Translations under genes and position numbers: made by a program
From: Clostridiales bacterium UBA4080
GTDB taxonomy: Bacteria > Bacillota > Clostridia > Lachnospirales > Vallitaleaceae
NCBI GenBank assembly: GCA_002381865.1
Contig: DFYO01000041.1
Coordinates: 4,676 to 45,559, forward strand
Direction: 5' to 3'
DNA: 40,884 nt
Part shown: one piece after another, positions 34,164-40,884 of the stretch
Position numbering within the stretch: position 1 is the first letter of the stretch
Layout of the letters: each line of letters starts with the position of its first letter
Notes under the pieces: model-generated
Database searches by the model: none
Seen by the model: the letters and a program-made list of their open reading frames with translations, nothing else
What the model was told of the DNA's origin: nothing

Positions 34164-34193
34164 TGTCAGCAAACTTCTCAGTGTTGCCTACGT
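34164..34193 (+). repeat. 30-nt intergenic motif, copy 1
   Basis: TGTCAGC-AAC-TGTTGCC framework identical at 23 of 30 positions to 35956-35985. It lies in the short gap before the GNAT gene, and it is non-coding and hairpin-prone (GATG...CATC ends). Confidence 0.5.
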
Positions 34194-34209
34194 CATCTTA
34201 TCCCGATGA

Positions 34210-34671
34210 TTAACTCTTCATATTTGTCCTCAGAACACTCAATAATTCCTTATATTCTTCATCTGAATCAAGACATGTAGAAATAATAGAATGCTCCTTA
34301 TTGTCACGAGTATGAATTGTTGCCAATTTAACCTTTCCAAAATCATGCTCAGTAATTTTAACAATATGTTTGATATAGATTGATGATACTTTTGAAGTTA
34401 ACGGATTGGGTATAAATATTCCATTTTCATGCACTACTAACGTCTTTTTACAAAAAGTACTCCCTACAATAAACAATAAACTAACAATTAACATAAAAAC
34501 TCCTATACCGATAAATAAGCCTCTGGCTTGGCTGGGGGTTAGTTTTATTATTCTGTAGAGCATTAAGGCCTTAGTATTGAACTTTACAATTAAAAAACTT
34601 GCTAAAGCTATAATCATAAGAACTATTATAGACCTGTTAATCCTAAAGTGATACTTAAATTCTTTTATCAT
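34210..34671 (-). CDS. two-span membrane protein, STM3941-like
   Basis: 153 residues. Two hydrophobic segments (about 14-31 and 50-70) are followed by a soluble PH-like beta domain (LVVHENGIFIPNPLTSKVSSIYIKHI...). This layout resembles STM3941-type small membrane proteins of unknown function. AAGGAG lies upstream of the ATG. It lies between the GNAT and lipoprotein genes, all read leftward. Confidence 0.7.
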   Translation of the reverse strand: MIKEFKYHFRINRSIIVLMIIALASFLIVKFNTKALMLYRIIKLTPSQARGLFIGIGVFMLIVSLLFIVGSTFCKKTLVVHENGIFIPNPLTSKVSSIYIKHIVKITEHDFGKVKLATIHTRDNKEHSIISTCLDSDEEYKELLSVLRTNMKS

Positions 34672-34757
34672 ATTGCTGTACTCTCCTTATTTAAAATAAT
34701 ATGTTCTGAAAACAAAAATGCTTTAAAATACTGCTGTCTTGTCCTGCCCCATATTAC

Positions 34758-35357
34758 TTATCTTTTCCATGCAAAAGACATCGTTCCCTCAACATCATGC
34801 AGTATACATTTCCCATTGGCATCTTTCCTAAATCTACTAGTTCTATTAAACCCAGCTGCCGCCTCATCTCTTGTTTCATCACAACTTTCCACAATTACAA
34901 GCTCCTGTAAATTCATGTCTGAATACTCAGTTCCATAGTCTTTTTCTTGAATAAATGCTTTTTTTATTACTACTCCTTTATCAAAAATAGTAGGGATATT
35001 ACAGACTATGTTATCTTCTCCATATACTAAAAAACCATCCTTATCCTTAACAGGATTACCCGCATTATCAAAGTCCACTACATTTTCAAAAATATATCTT
35101 CTTACAACGTTTTCATCCATTAATGAGAAGTTAAAAGTATCTTTAAATTCCTCGTATGATTTAACTTTGGCTTCTGGTTTTGTTTCTAACTCATGCTTTG
35201 TCATCATATGAACTGGTTCATATGTATCGCGAAGTATCGCCTCCGACTCTGCCATCCCAAAGTCGCTTTCAGTAATGCTCTTCGGTTTTATTTCAGCTGT
35301 AGAACAACCTGTAAATACCATTAAACATATAGAAATTATTATCAATCTAAGTTTCAT
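34758..35357 (-). CDS. lipoprotein of unknown function
   Basis: 199 residues. Signal sequence with lipobox-like FTGC (Cys18), then a charged extracellular domain (KPKSITESDFGMAESEAILRD...). It contains ESCDETRDEAAAGFNRTSRF and a C-terminal CILHDVEGTMSFAWKR. AAAGGA precedes the ATG. I do not recognise the family. It is preceded by a broken transglutaminase-like gene. Confidence 0.72.
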   Translation of the reverse strand: MKLRLIIISICLMVFTGCSTAEIKPKSITESDFGMAESEAILRDTYEPVHMMTKHELETKPEAKVKSYEEFKDTFNFSLMDENVVRRYIFENVVDFDNAGNPVKDKDGFLVYGEDNIVCNIPTIFDKGVVIKKAFIQEKDYGTEYSDMNLQELVIVESCDETRDEAAAGFNRTSRFRKDANGKCILHDVEGTMSFAWKR

Positions 35358-35423
35358 TTTATATATCCTTTCTTACTTTACTAATATTCCTATTCATTAA
35401 ATGCCTTACTATTTTTTTATACA

Positions 35424-35672
35424 TTATCTTTTTAAATGCTGATAATTCTTGATTTTAGTATTGCATTGTCCATACCCGTCTGACAAAACTTGTGATACCG
35501 TAATATTATCATCTAGATTATACCCAAATAAAATTTCATCTCTGACATAATCATAAATAAAAATAATTGCATCCTTTTTGCTCAAATTACTCCAATTTCT
35601 GCTTCTTATTAAATTCTATCTCTGTTCATTATCATAATCTAACAACTTGGTTTTTTCTAAGTATTCTTTCAT
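35424..35672 (-). pseudogene. transglutaminase-like gene remnant
   Basis: An ATG at 35672 behind AGGAG opens a frame resembling the N-terminal part of transglutaminase-like superfamily proteins: MKEYLEKTKLLDYDNEQR, then a TAG stop at codon 19, then NLIRSRNWSNLSKKDAIIF, YDYVRDEILFGYNLDDNIT and VLSDGYGQCNTK, with the nucleophile-type Cys. Similarity ends a few codons later and the frame closes at 35424. The His and Asp of the triad are missing. It is a nonsense-mutated, 3'-truncated gene. Confidence 0.75.
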
Positions 35673-35811
35673 TACTTATTATCTCCTGAAAAAATATTTT
35701 TAAAAACTAATTAGTCTTAAAACCAATGATTATCGGATGTGTCTTGCTATATGCAGCTAATCCACAATCCCTCAGCTTTCTTCATAATAGTACTTCATAT
35801 CAAGAAGATCT

Positions 35812-35895
35812 TCATGTTTGCACAGACCGAACAAATGAGAATGTTACCCCACATATGCATACAATTATTAACAGCAATATTATTAACTTTCTCAT
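35812..35895 (-). pseudogene. 27-residue signal-like fragment
   Basis: Behind TTAGGAG, an ATG at 35895 encodes MRKLIILLLIIVCICGVTFS and seven more residues before TGA. This is a basic start plus hydrophobic stretch, like a signal peptide or membrane anchor. The following 100 nt give protein-like pieces in shifted frames (such as MKKAEGLWISC), broken by stops. Most likely it is the start of a decayed secreted protein; a genuine small membrane peptide is the alternative. Confidence 0.45.
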
Positions 35896-36159
35896 CCTCA
35901 AATTCTCCTAAATATTTTTTAAAATAATCTTATTATGTTTATCACAAGCGTTTTCTGTCAGCTAACGTTTGCGTGTTGCCGAAGTTCAATCAGCATAGTT
36001 ACTACTAGTTGAATTACCATCAATGCTGATGAATGCTGACAATATATTGTTAGGTGAAGTATTCTACGGAAACTCAAAATTATTTAATATTAAATTGTAT
36101 AAATATAAGTAGCAATTATCACATATATGTTATATAATGTTATTAGGGGTGATAATTCT
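35896..36159. other. non-coding region with hairpins and an attC-like motif
   Basis: No ORF. It holds copy 2 of the 30-nt motif (35956-35985), several TCAGCAT/ATGCTGA inverted pairs (35989-36039) and GTTAGGT at 36050-36056, which fits an integron-type core pattern. A TATAAT box at 36133-36138 may serve the toxin-antitoxin genes. Confidence 0.4.
35956..35985 (+). repeat. 30-nt intergenic motif, copy 2
   Basis: 23 of 30 positions match 34164-34193. A weaker third resemblance (TGTCACATAACGTC) begins at 36837. All three flank the ends of small accessory genes. Confidence 0.5.
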
Positions 36160-36519
36160 ATGTATGAAGTAATCTACTACTCAGATAATGAAGATAATCC
36201 TATATTAAATTTTCTTCTTAAGTTATCTGATAAAGAACAAGCTAAAATATTAAGAGAAATTGACTTGCTTGAAAAATTCGGTTTCGCACTAGGTATGCCA
36301 CATATAAAAAAGATATCTGGTACCGATAGCCTATGGGAACTCCGTATAAAACATAGTTCTAACAACTTCAGAATATTCTACTTTCATTTTATGGACAATA
36401 AGTTTGTACTACTTCATGCAATTAGAAAAACCACTCAAAAAACTCCTGCTAAAGATATTAATCTGGCTTTGAAACGCAAAGATAACTATATAAAAGGATG
36501 TGATAATAATGAATCATAG
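36160..36519 (+). CDS. HigB/RelE-type toxin (phage-derived Gp49-like)
   Basis: 119 residues of the RelE/HigB superfamily (PF05973-like): NPILNFLLKLSDKEQAKILREIDLLE, then GTDSLWELRIKHSSNNFRIFYF and LLHAIRKTTQKTPAKDI. The family acts as a ribosome-dependent or free mRNA interferase. I use the ATG at 36160 (AGGGGTG 8 nt upstream) instead of one 33 nt earlier. The toxin comes first and overlaps the antitoxin start by 11 nt, the HigBA order. It is on the opposite strand to its neighbours. Confidence 0.9.
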   Translation: MYEVIYYSDNEDNPILNFLLKLSDKEQAKILREIDLLEKFGFALGMPHIKKISGTDSLWELRIKHSSNNFRIFYFHFMDNKFVLLHAIRKTTQKTPAKDINLALKRKDNYIKGCDNNES

Positions 36520-36778
36520 CCAAATCAAAGAAACCTTATTACGTAATCCAGATGTGAAAAAGGAATACGAAAATCTTGCTCCTATTTATGAAATCCAAGA
36601 AGAGATAATTCAACTTAGGATTTCAAATGGATTAAGTCAAAAAGATCTTGCTAATATGATTGGAACAAAACAATCTGCAATATCAAGACTTGAATCAGGT
36701 GATTATAATCCAAGTATTCAATTCTTGACTAAACTAGCACATGCATTAGGCAAAGAATGTCATATAGTATTTAAATAG
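36509..36778 (+). CDS. HigA-type XRE antitoxin
   Basis: 89-residue antitoxin and probable autorepressor. A helix-turn-helix spans about 32-85 (LRISNGLSQKDLANMIGTKQ, SAISRLESGDYNPSIQFLTK). ATG 36509 has AAAAGGA at good distance; a GTG at 36500 is possible. It is translationally coupled to the toxin and followed by a terminator. Confidence 0.92.
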   Translation: MNHSQIKETLLRNPDVKKEYENLAPIYEIQEEIIQLRISNGLSQKDLANMIGTKQSAISRLESGDYNPSIQFLTKLAHALGKECHIVFK

Positions 36779-36785
36779 CTACCCC

Positions 36786-36814
36786 AAAGCCTTCTCATTT
36801 GAGCAGGCTTTTTT
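36786..36814 (+). terminator. toxin-antitoxin terminator
   Basis: AAAGCCT and AGGCTTT close a hairpin with inner CTCA/TGAG pairing, followed by TTTTAATT, 8 nt after the antitoxin stop. Confidence 0.85.
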
Positions 36815-37224
36815 AATTAGTAGAATATGTCACATAACGTCTCCATTCTAGCACCTAATGTCGCTATACATTTTCAATTATGAAGTATCCCGAAGTATAT
36901 TTTAACTATAACATTATAGCCATCTTCGGATGAAATCGTATACCAATCTTTTTATATCTTTCCCTTATAATGCATTCTTCATCAAAGCTATTTTGTAAAA
37001 TAGCTATTGTAATCAACAAATATCTCTCCAAAAGATATCAGCCTTCAACAGTATTTAGTTTTTTTAACTTGGAAATAATTTGGTAATTAATTCTCCGAAT
37101 TAATTATAGATATATACACTCTCTCTATCCCTCTTTATCCCCAATTTTTTCTCTCTGCATTTATGATATATTATTATTTACTATTATTCAACTGTTTTTT
37201 AATGGTTATAAAACAATCCTTATA
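36815..37224. other. AT-rich gap with palindromes
   Basis: No convincing gene. Perfect palindromes are AGCTATTTT/AAAATAGCT (36986-37005) and TAATTAATTC/GAATTAATTA with a 3-nt centre (37084-37106). A 22-codon minus-strand stretch (KDWYTISSEDGYNVIVKIYF) near 36900 looks protein-like and may be a gene remnant. Confidence 0.4.
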
Positions 37225-37470
37225 TCATACCCTTAAAGCGCCGCGAAGACCCCTGGCACTGTAATATAATTCTGCACTGTTATTTGGCTTATTCTCTTTT
37301 CTTCCTTCCAAAGCTTCACGGTCATAGCAAATACTTCTGCTCCCTTTTGGACTTTCCGGTGAACAATCCATAAAAATATATTCATCCGTATTATTATCAT
37401 AAAAGATTACATCGGGTTCACTGCTCTGTCCCGTAAACCACAACCCCAGACAGGCATATCCCATTTTCAT
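37225..37470 (-). pseudogene. DUF4256 gene, truncated and internally deleted
   Basis: The frame encodes 81 residues. SSEPDVIFYDNNTDEYIFMD, CSPESPKGSRSICYDREALE and GRKENKPNNSA match the middle of DUF4256 proteins, and it then jumps to the family's C-terminus ELYYSARGLRGALRV. Intact members are about 185 residues. The N-terminal region and about 70 central residues are missing, the latter in frame. An ATG at 37470 with AAGGTG could still allow expression of a short product. Confidence 0.8.
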
Positions 37471-37787
37471 TAGTACGCACCTTTTATTTTTAATCAATAT
37501 ATGCCAAAACATATCTTTTTATTTATCTTCCTAACATTATAAAAATATTTCTATATTACACCTTTTCTGCCAAGCACCTCAAGTCTTTATAGCATTAATA
37601 ATTCTTTTTTTTAATTGAAGCAGATCATTTATGCTTACACTCTGACATAGATACCTTAAGCGATCTTTATTTCTGTTCTTATAGTCAATTCCTTTTATTC
37701 ATGGCAAGAATAGCGTTCGGTGAACGCGTTTCTCGTAGAATAGGAAATGTTGGTCTCTTACAAACAAGACGAACTTTACTATTCTAT
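37471..37787. other. gap between the DUF4256 remnant and tuf
   Basis: No ORF. It contains copy B of the hairpin repeat (37705-37746) and the inverted AAACAAGACGAACTT motif (37762-37776). Repeats at the tuf-proximal edge may mark the boundary of the accessory segment. Confidence 0.45.
37705..37746 (-). repeat. 42-nt hairpin repeat, copy B
   Basis: 38 of 42 positions match copy A at 26885-26926. The inner stem here is GCGTTC/GAACGC (37713-37718, 37722-37727), a G-C pair replacing T-A of copy A. The outer stem is weaker than in copy A. Confidence 0.8.
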
Positions 37788-37828
37788 AAAAAAGCTGTTA
37801 TACAGCCAATTGGCTATATAACAGCTTT
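37788..37828 (-). terminator. tuf terminator
   Basis: Minus strand: AAAAGCTGTTATATAGCC, loop AATT, GGCTGTATAACAGC, then TTTTTT. A long stem about 30 nt after the tuf stop ends the str operon before the accessory region. Confidence 0.92.
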
Positions 37829-37858
37829 TGATTAATTATGTATTAATTAAGATGTCTA

Positions 37859-39052
37859 TTATTCAATAATATCTGCTACTGCACCAGCACCAACAGTTCT
37901 TCCACCTTCACGAATAGCGAAACGTAAGCCTTTTTCCATTGCAATTGGAGCGATAAGCTCAATTGTCATTTCTATGTTATCACCAGGCATACACATTTCT
38001 GTTCCTTCTGGTAATTTGATAACGCCAGTAACGTCTGTTGTTCTGAAGTAGAATTGTGGTCTGTAGTTATCGAAGAATGGAGTATGACGGCCACCCTCTT
38101 CTTTTTTAAGTACATATACTTGTGCTTTGTACTTAGTATGAGGAGTGATTGAACCTGGTTTAGCTAATACTTGTCCTCTTTCGATTTCAGTTCTTTGAAT
38201 ACCACGAAGTAATGCTCCAATGTTATCTCCAGCTTGAGCATCATCTAATAGCTTACGGAACATTTCTACTCCAGTAACTACTACTTTTCTGCTCTTTTCT
38301 GCAAGACCAACGATTTCAACCTCATCTTGAACATGGATTACACCACGGTCAATTTTACCAGTTGCAACTGTTCCACGACCAGTAATTGAGAATACATCCT
38401 CGATTGGCATTAGGAATGGCTTGTCGATATCTCTTTCTGGATCTGGGATGTAAGCATCAACTGCATCCATAAGCTCAAGAAGTTTGTCTCCCCACTCACA
38501 GCTAGGATCTTCTAATGCTTTTAATGCTGAACCTCTGATTACCGGAATATCATCACCAGGGAATTCGTATTCATTTAATAATTCTCTGATTTCCATTTCT
38601 ACTAATTCAAGTAATTCTTCATCATCAACCATATCACATTTGTTCATGAATACAACGATATATGGAACACCTACCTGACGTGCAAGTAAGATATGCTCTC
38701 TAGTTTGAGCCATAGGACCATCAGTTGCAGCAACTACAAGGATAGCACCGTCCATTTGAGCAGCACCAGTGATCATGTTTTTAACGTAGTCAGCATGGCC
38801 TGGACAGTCAACGTGAGCATAATGTCTCTTAGTAGTTTCATATTCAACGTGTGCTGTTGAAATAGTGATACCACGCTCTCTTTCTTCCGGAGTTTTGTCG
38901 ATGTTATCGAATGCAAAAATCTCCCCTGTTCCTAATCTCTTATTAAGAGTAATTGTAATTGCAGCTGTTAATGTAGTTTTACCATGGTCAACGTGACCAA
39001 TTGTACCTATATTAACATGTGTTTTGTTTCTTTCGTATTTAGCTTTTGCCAT
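37859..39052 (-). CDS. tuf: elongation factor Tu
   Basis: 397-residue GTPase that delivers aminoacyl-tRNA to the ribosome. G1 GHVDHGKT (19-26), G3 DCPGH (82-86) and G4 NKCD (137-140) are intact, followed by the two beta-barrel domains. AAAGGAGG lies upstream of the ATG. It follows fusA by 98 nt and has its own promoter in that gap. The usual next gene, rpsJ, is 16.7 kb away. Confidence 0.98.
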   Translation of the reverse strand: MAKAKYERNKTHVNIGTIGHVDHGKTTLTAAITITLNKRLGTGEIFAFDNIDKTPEERERGITISTAHVEYETTKRHYAHVDCPGHADYVKNMITGAAQMDGAILVVAATDGPMAQTREHILLARQVGVPYIVVFMNKCDMVDDEELLELVEMEIRELLNEYEFPGDDIPVIRGSALKALEDPSCEWGDKLLELMDAVDAYIPDPERDIDKPFLMPIEDVFSITGRGTVATGKIDRGVIHVQDEVEIVGLAEKSRKVVVTGVEMFRKLLDDAQAGDNIGALLRGIQRTEIERGQVLAKPGSITPHTKYKAQVYVLKKEEGGRHTPFFDNYRPQFYFRTTDVTGVIKLPEGTEMCMPGDNIEMTIELIAPIAMEKGLRFAIREGGRTVGAGAVADIIE

Positions 39053-39110
39053 TTTTAATTCTTCCTCCTTTAATAGGTTTTCCCTTTATTATTCGTTTTC
39101 ATATACTAAA

Positions 39111-39139
39111 ATTATATTTTATCGCTATAGGTTTTGCAA
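39111..39139 (-). promoter_or_regulatory. tuf promoter between fusA and tuf
   Basis: Minus strand: TTGCAA (39134-39139), 17 nt, TATAAT (39111-39116), the same hexamers and spacing as before rpsJ and rpsM. It would raise tuf expression above that of fusA. Confidence 0.85.
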
Positions 39140-39150
39140 GTACAAAGTAC

Positions 39151-40884
39151 TTATTTAGCATTTCCTGCAACGATTTTTTCCTGAATGCTTTTTGGAAGAG
39201 GCTCGTAGTGGTCAAACTGCATTGAGTAAGTTCCACGTCCTTGTGTTTTTGAACGAAGATCTGTTGAATAGCCAAACATATCAGACAATGGAACATATCC
39301 ATGAATCTGTTGTACGCCATTTCTTGGCTCCATTCCTTCAATTCTTCCTCTTCTTGAGTTGATATCACCAATAACATCACCCATGTAATCCTCAGGTACT
39401 GAAACGTCTACCTTCATAATAGGTTCAAGTAAAACTGCCCCACCTTTTTTCATAGCATCTTTGAATGCCATTGAACCAGCAATCTTAAATGCCATCTCTG
39501 AGGAGTCAACATCATGGTATGAACCATCATAACAATCAGCAGAAATACCTACAACTGGGTATCCGCAAAGAACACCTGAGTTCATAGCATCTCGAATTCC
39601 TTCATCTACCGCTGGAACATATTCTCTTGGAATAGAACCACCAACAGTAGAGTTTTTGAAGGCATATAATGTTTCACCATTAACATCCATAGGTGCAAAT
39701 CTAACCTTACAATGTCCGTATTGTCCACGTCCACCAGACTGTCTTACAAACTTTCCGTCAACATCAACTTCCTTAGTAATTGTTTCCTTGTAAGCAACCT
39801 GTGGCGCACCAACGTTTGCTTCAACTTTAAATTCTCTAAGAAGACGGTCAACAATGATTTCAAGGTGAAGCTCACCCATTCCACCAATAATTGTTTGTCC
39901 TGTTTCTGTATCTGTATGAGTTTTAAAGGTTGGGTCTTCTTCTGCAAGCTTTGATAAAGCAATACCCATCTTCTCTTGTCCTGCTTTTGTTTTTGGTTCA
40001 ATCGCAACATGGATAACTGGATCTGGGAACACCATTGACTCAAGAATAACTGCATGCTTTTCATCACATAATGTATCACCAGTAGTAGTTACTTTAAGAC
40101 CTACAGCTGCTGCAATATCTCCTGAATATACCTTTTCGATATCTTCTCTCTTATTTGCGTGCATCTGAAGAATTCTTCCAAGTCTTTCTTTCTTGTTCTT
40201 AGTAGAGTTAAGTACATAAGAACCTGAATTGATTGTACCTGAATAAACTCTGAAGAAACATAACTTTCCTACAAATGGGTCAGTCATAATCTTAAATGCA
40301 AGAGCTGAAAATGGCTCTTCATCTGAAGATGGTCTTGAAGTTTCTTCATTCGTGTCAGGGTCAACCCCTTTAATTGCTTCAATATCTGTTGGAGCAGGCA
40401 TATATGCAATTACTGCATCAAGAAGTCTTTGAACACCTTTGTTTTTGTAAGCTGAGCCACAAAGCACTGGTATTATTTTAACATCTATTACTGCCTGTCT
40501 AAGAGCTTTTTTAAGCTCATCTACAGATACTTCTTCGCCTTCTAAATATTTTTCCATTAAAGCTTCATCTGTATCAGAAATAGCTTCAACTAACTCTTCT
40601 CTTAATGTAGCTGCAGTATCTGCTAAATCAGCTGGGATTTCTGTTTCAGTAACATCTTGTCCCAAATCGTCATTATAGATATAAGCCTTCATATCAAACA
40701 AATCAATAATCCCTTTAAAGTCTTCTTCTGCTCCAATTGGATATTGAATTGGCATTGCATTTGCACCAAGTCTTTCTCTCATCATGCTTACGCAGTTATC
40801 AAAATCTGCTCCCATGATGTCCATTTTATTAACAAATGCCATTCTTGGTACCATGTATTTATCAGCTTGTCTCCAAACTGTTTC
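39151..40884 (-). CDS. fusA: elongation factor G, 3' part (cut by window edge)
   Basis: Ribosomal translocase GTPase. The reading frame is open to the window edge (first residues ETVWRQADKYMVPRMAFVNKMD), so the start and the G1-G3 motifs lie outside. The NKMD of G4 is present. Domain II, domain III (GMGELHLEIIVDRLLREF), domain IV (SGGRGQYGHCKV) and domain V (RRGRIEGMEPRNG) follow in order, and the protein ends GNAK. About 577 of an expected ~690 residues are visible. Confidence 0.97.
   Translation of the reverse strand, partial: ETVWRQADKYMVPRMAFVNKMDIMGADFDNCVSMMRERLGANAMPIQYPIGAEEDFKGIIDLFDMKAYIYNDDLGQDVTETEIPADLADTAATLREELVEAISDTDEALMEKYLEGEEVSVDELKKALRQAVIDVKIIPVLCGSAYKNKGVQRLLDAVIAYMPAPTDIEAIKGVDPDTNEETSRPSSDEEPFSALAFKIMTDPFVGKLCFFRVYSGTINSGSYVLNSTKNKKERLGRILQMHANKREDIEKVYSGDIAAAVGLKVTTTGDTLCDEKHAVILESMVFPDPVIHVAIEPKTKAGQEKMGIALSKLAEEDPTFKTHTDTETGQTIIGGMGELHLEIIVDRLLREFKVEANVGAPQVAYKETITKEVDVDGKFVRQSGGRGQYGHCKVRFAPMDVNGETLYAFKNSTVGGSIPREYVPAVDEGIRDAMNSGVLCGYPVVGISADCYDGSYHDVDSSEMAFKIAGSMAFKDAMKKGGAVLLEPIMKVDVSVPEDYMGDVIGDINSRRGRIEGMEPRNGVQQIHGYVPLSDMFGYSTDLRSKTQGRGTYSMQFDHYEPLPKSIQEKIVAGNAK

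Noticed and set aside
35950..36060. A complete integron attC site
   Set aside because: GTTAGGT fits one core, but the partner AGCTAAC breaks the consensus, the inner arms are in the wrong order for the usual fold and no integrase gene is seen. Kept only as a motif similarity.
36986..37005. AGCTATTTT/AAAATAGCT as a terminator
   Set aside because: The 2-nt centre is too short for an RNA loop, there is no T tract and no gene ends nearby.
1..40884. tRNA or rRNA genes, CRISPR arrays, insertion sequences
   Set aside because: I looked for cloverleaf ends, regularly spaced repeats and transposase motifs and saw none.

Overview
The window looks like a chromosomal segment of a low-GC Gram-positive anaerobe of the Clostridia, probably Lachnospiraceae. 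This is inferred from the AT-rich sequence, strong AGGAGG ribosome binding sites, an extended L17, a zinc-type S4 and S14, rpsD lying between rpsK and rpoA, and the ecfA1-ecfA2-ecfT-truA-rplM-rpsI tail. No single sequence proves the genus.

Layout, read in the direction of transcription (minus strand, right to left). 40884-37859: the 3' part of fusA, then tuf with its own promoter and a strong terminator. 37858-21345: about 16.5 kb of accessory DNA separating tuf from rpsJ, which adjoin in the usual str-S10 arrangement. 21344-8068: the S10/spc run from rpsJ to rpmJ, with a perfect promoter and a long structured leader before rpsJ. 8040-4596: a second promoter and structured leader, then rpsM-rpsK-rpsD-rpoA-rplQ and a terminator. 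4540-1197: an ECF transporter energising module (ecfA1, ecfA2, ecfT) and truA. 1109-51: a consensus promoter, leader, rplM-rpsI and a terminator inside a larger palindrome.

The accessory island mixes intact and decaying genes: a secreted stalk-domain protein; two tandem secreted lipases of the zinc-binding family I.5 type, each with its own terminator and a similar promoter; an iron-containing alcohol dehydrogenase under a textbook MerR-family promoter (19-bp spacer, perfect 18-bp palindrome) with its likely AdhR-like regulator next to it; a broken YafY/GyrI regulator pair fused by a deletion; a radical SAM protein; a threonine aldolase; small lipoproteins and membrane proteins; a CPBP-family membrane protease; a GNAT acetyltransferase; a HigBA-type toxin-antitoxin pair; a degraded transglutaminase-like gene; and an internally deleted DUF4256 gene. 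Several intergenic repeats occur here. One is a hairpin element present twice with a compensatory base-pair change.

Regulation can be read from sequence in several places. tuf, rpsJ and rpsM share a TTGCAA-17-TATAAT promoter, and rplM has TTGACA-17-TATAAT. rpsJ, rplC, rpsM and rplM are preceded by spacers able to fold into hairpins, which suggests ribosomal-protein autoregulation. The least explained item is a 29-codon, very hydrophobic small ORF at 32921-33010. It has a strong, partly sequestered ribosome binding site and lies divergent from the CPBP protease gene.
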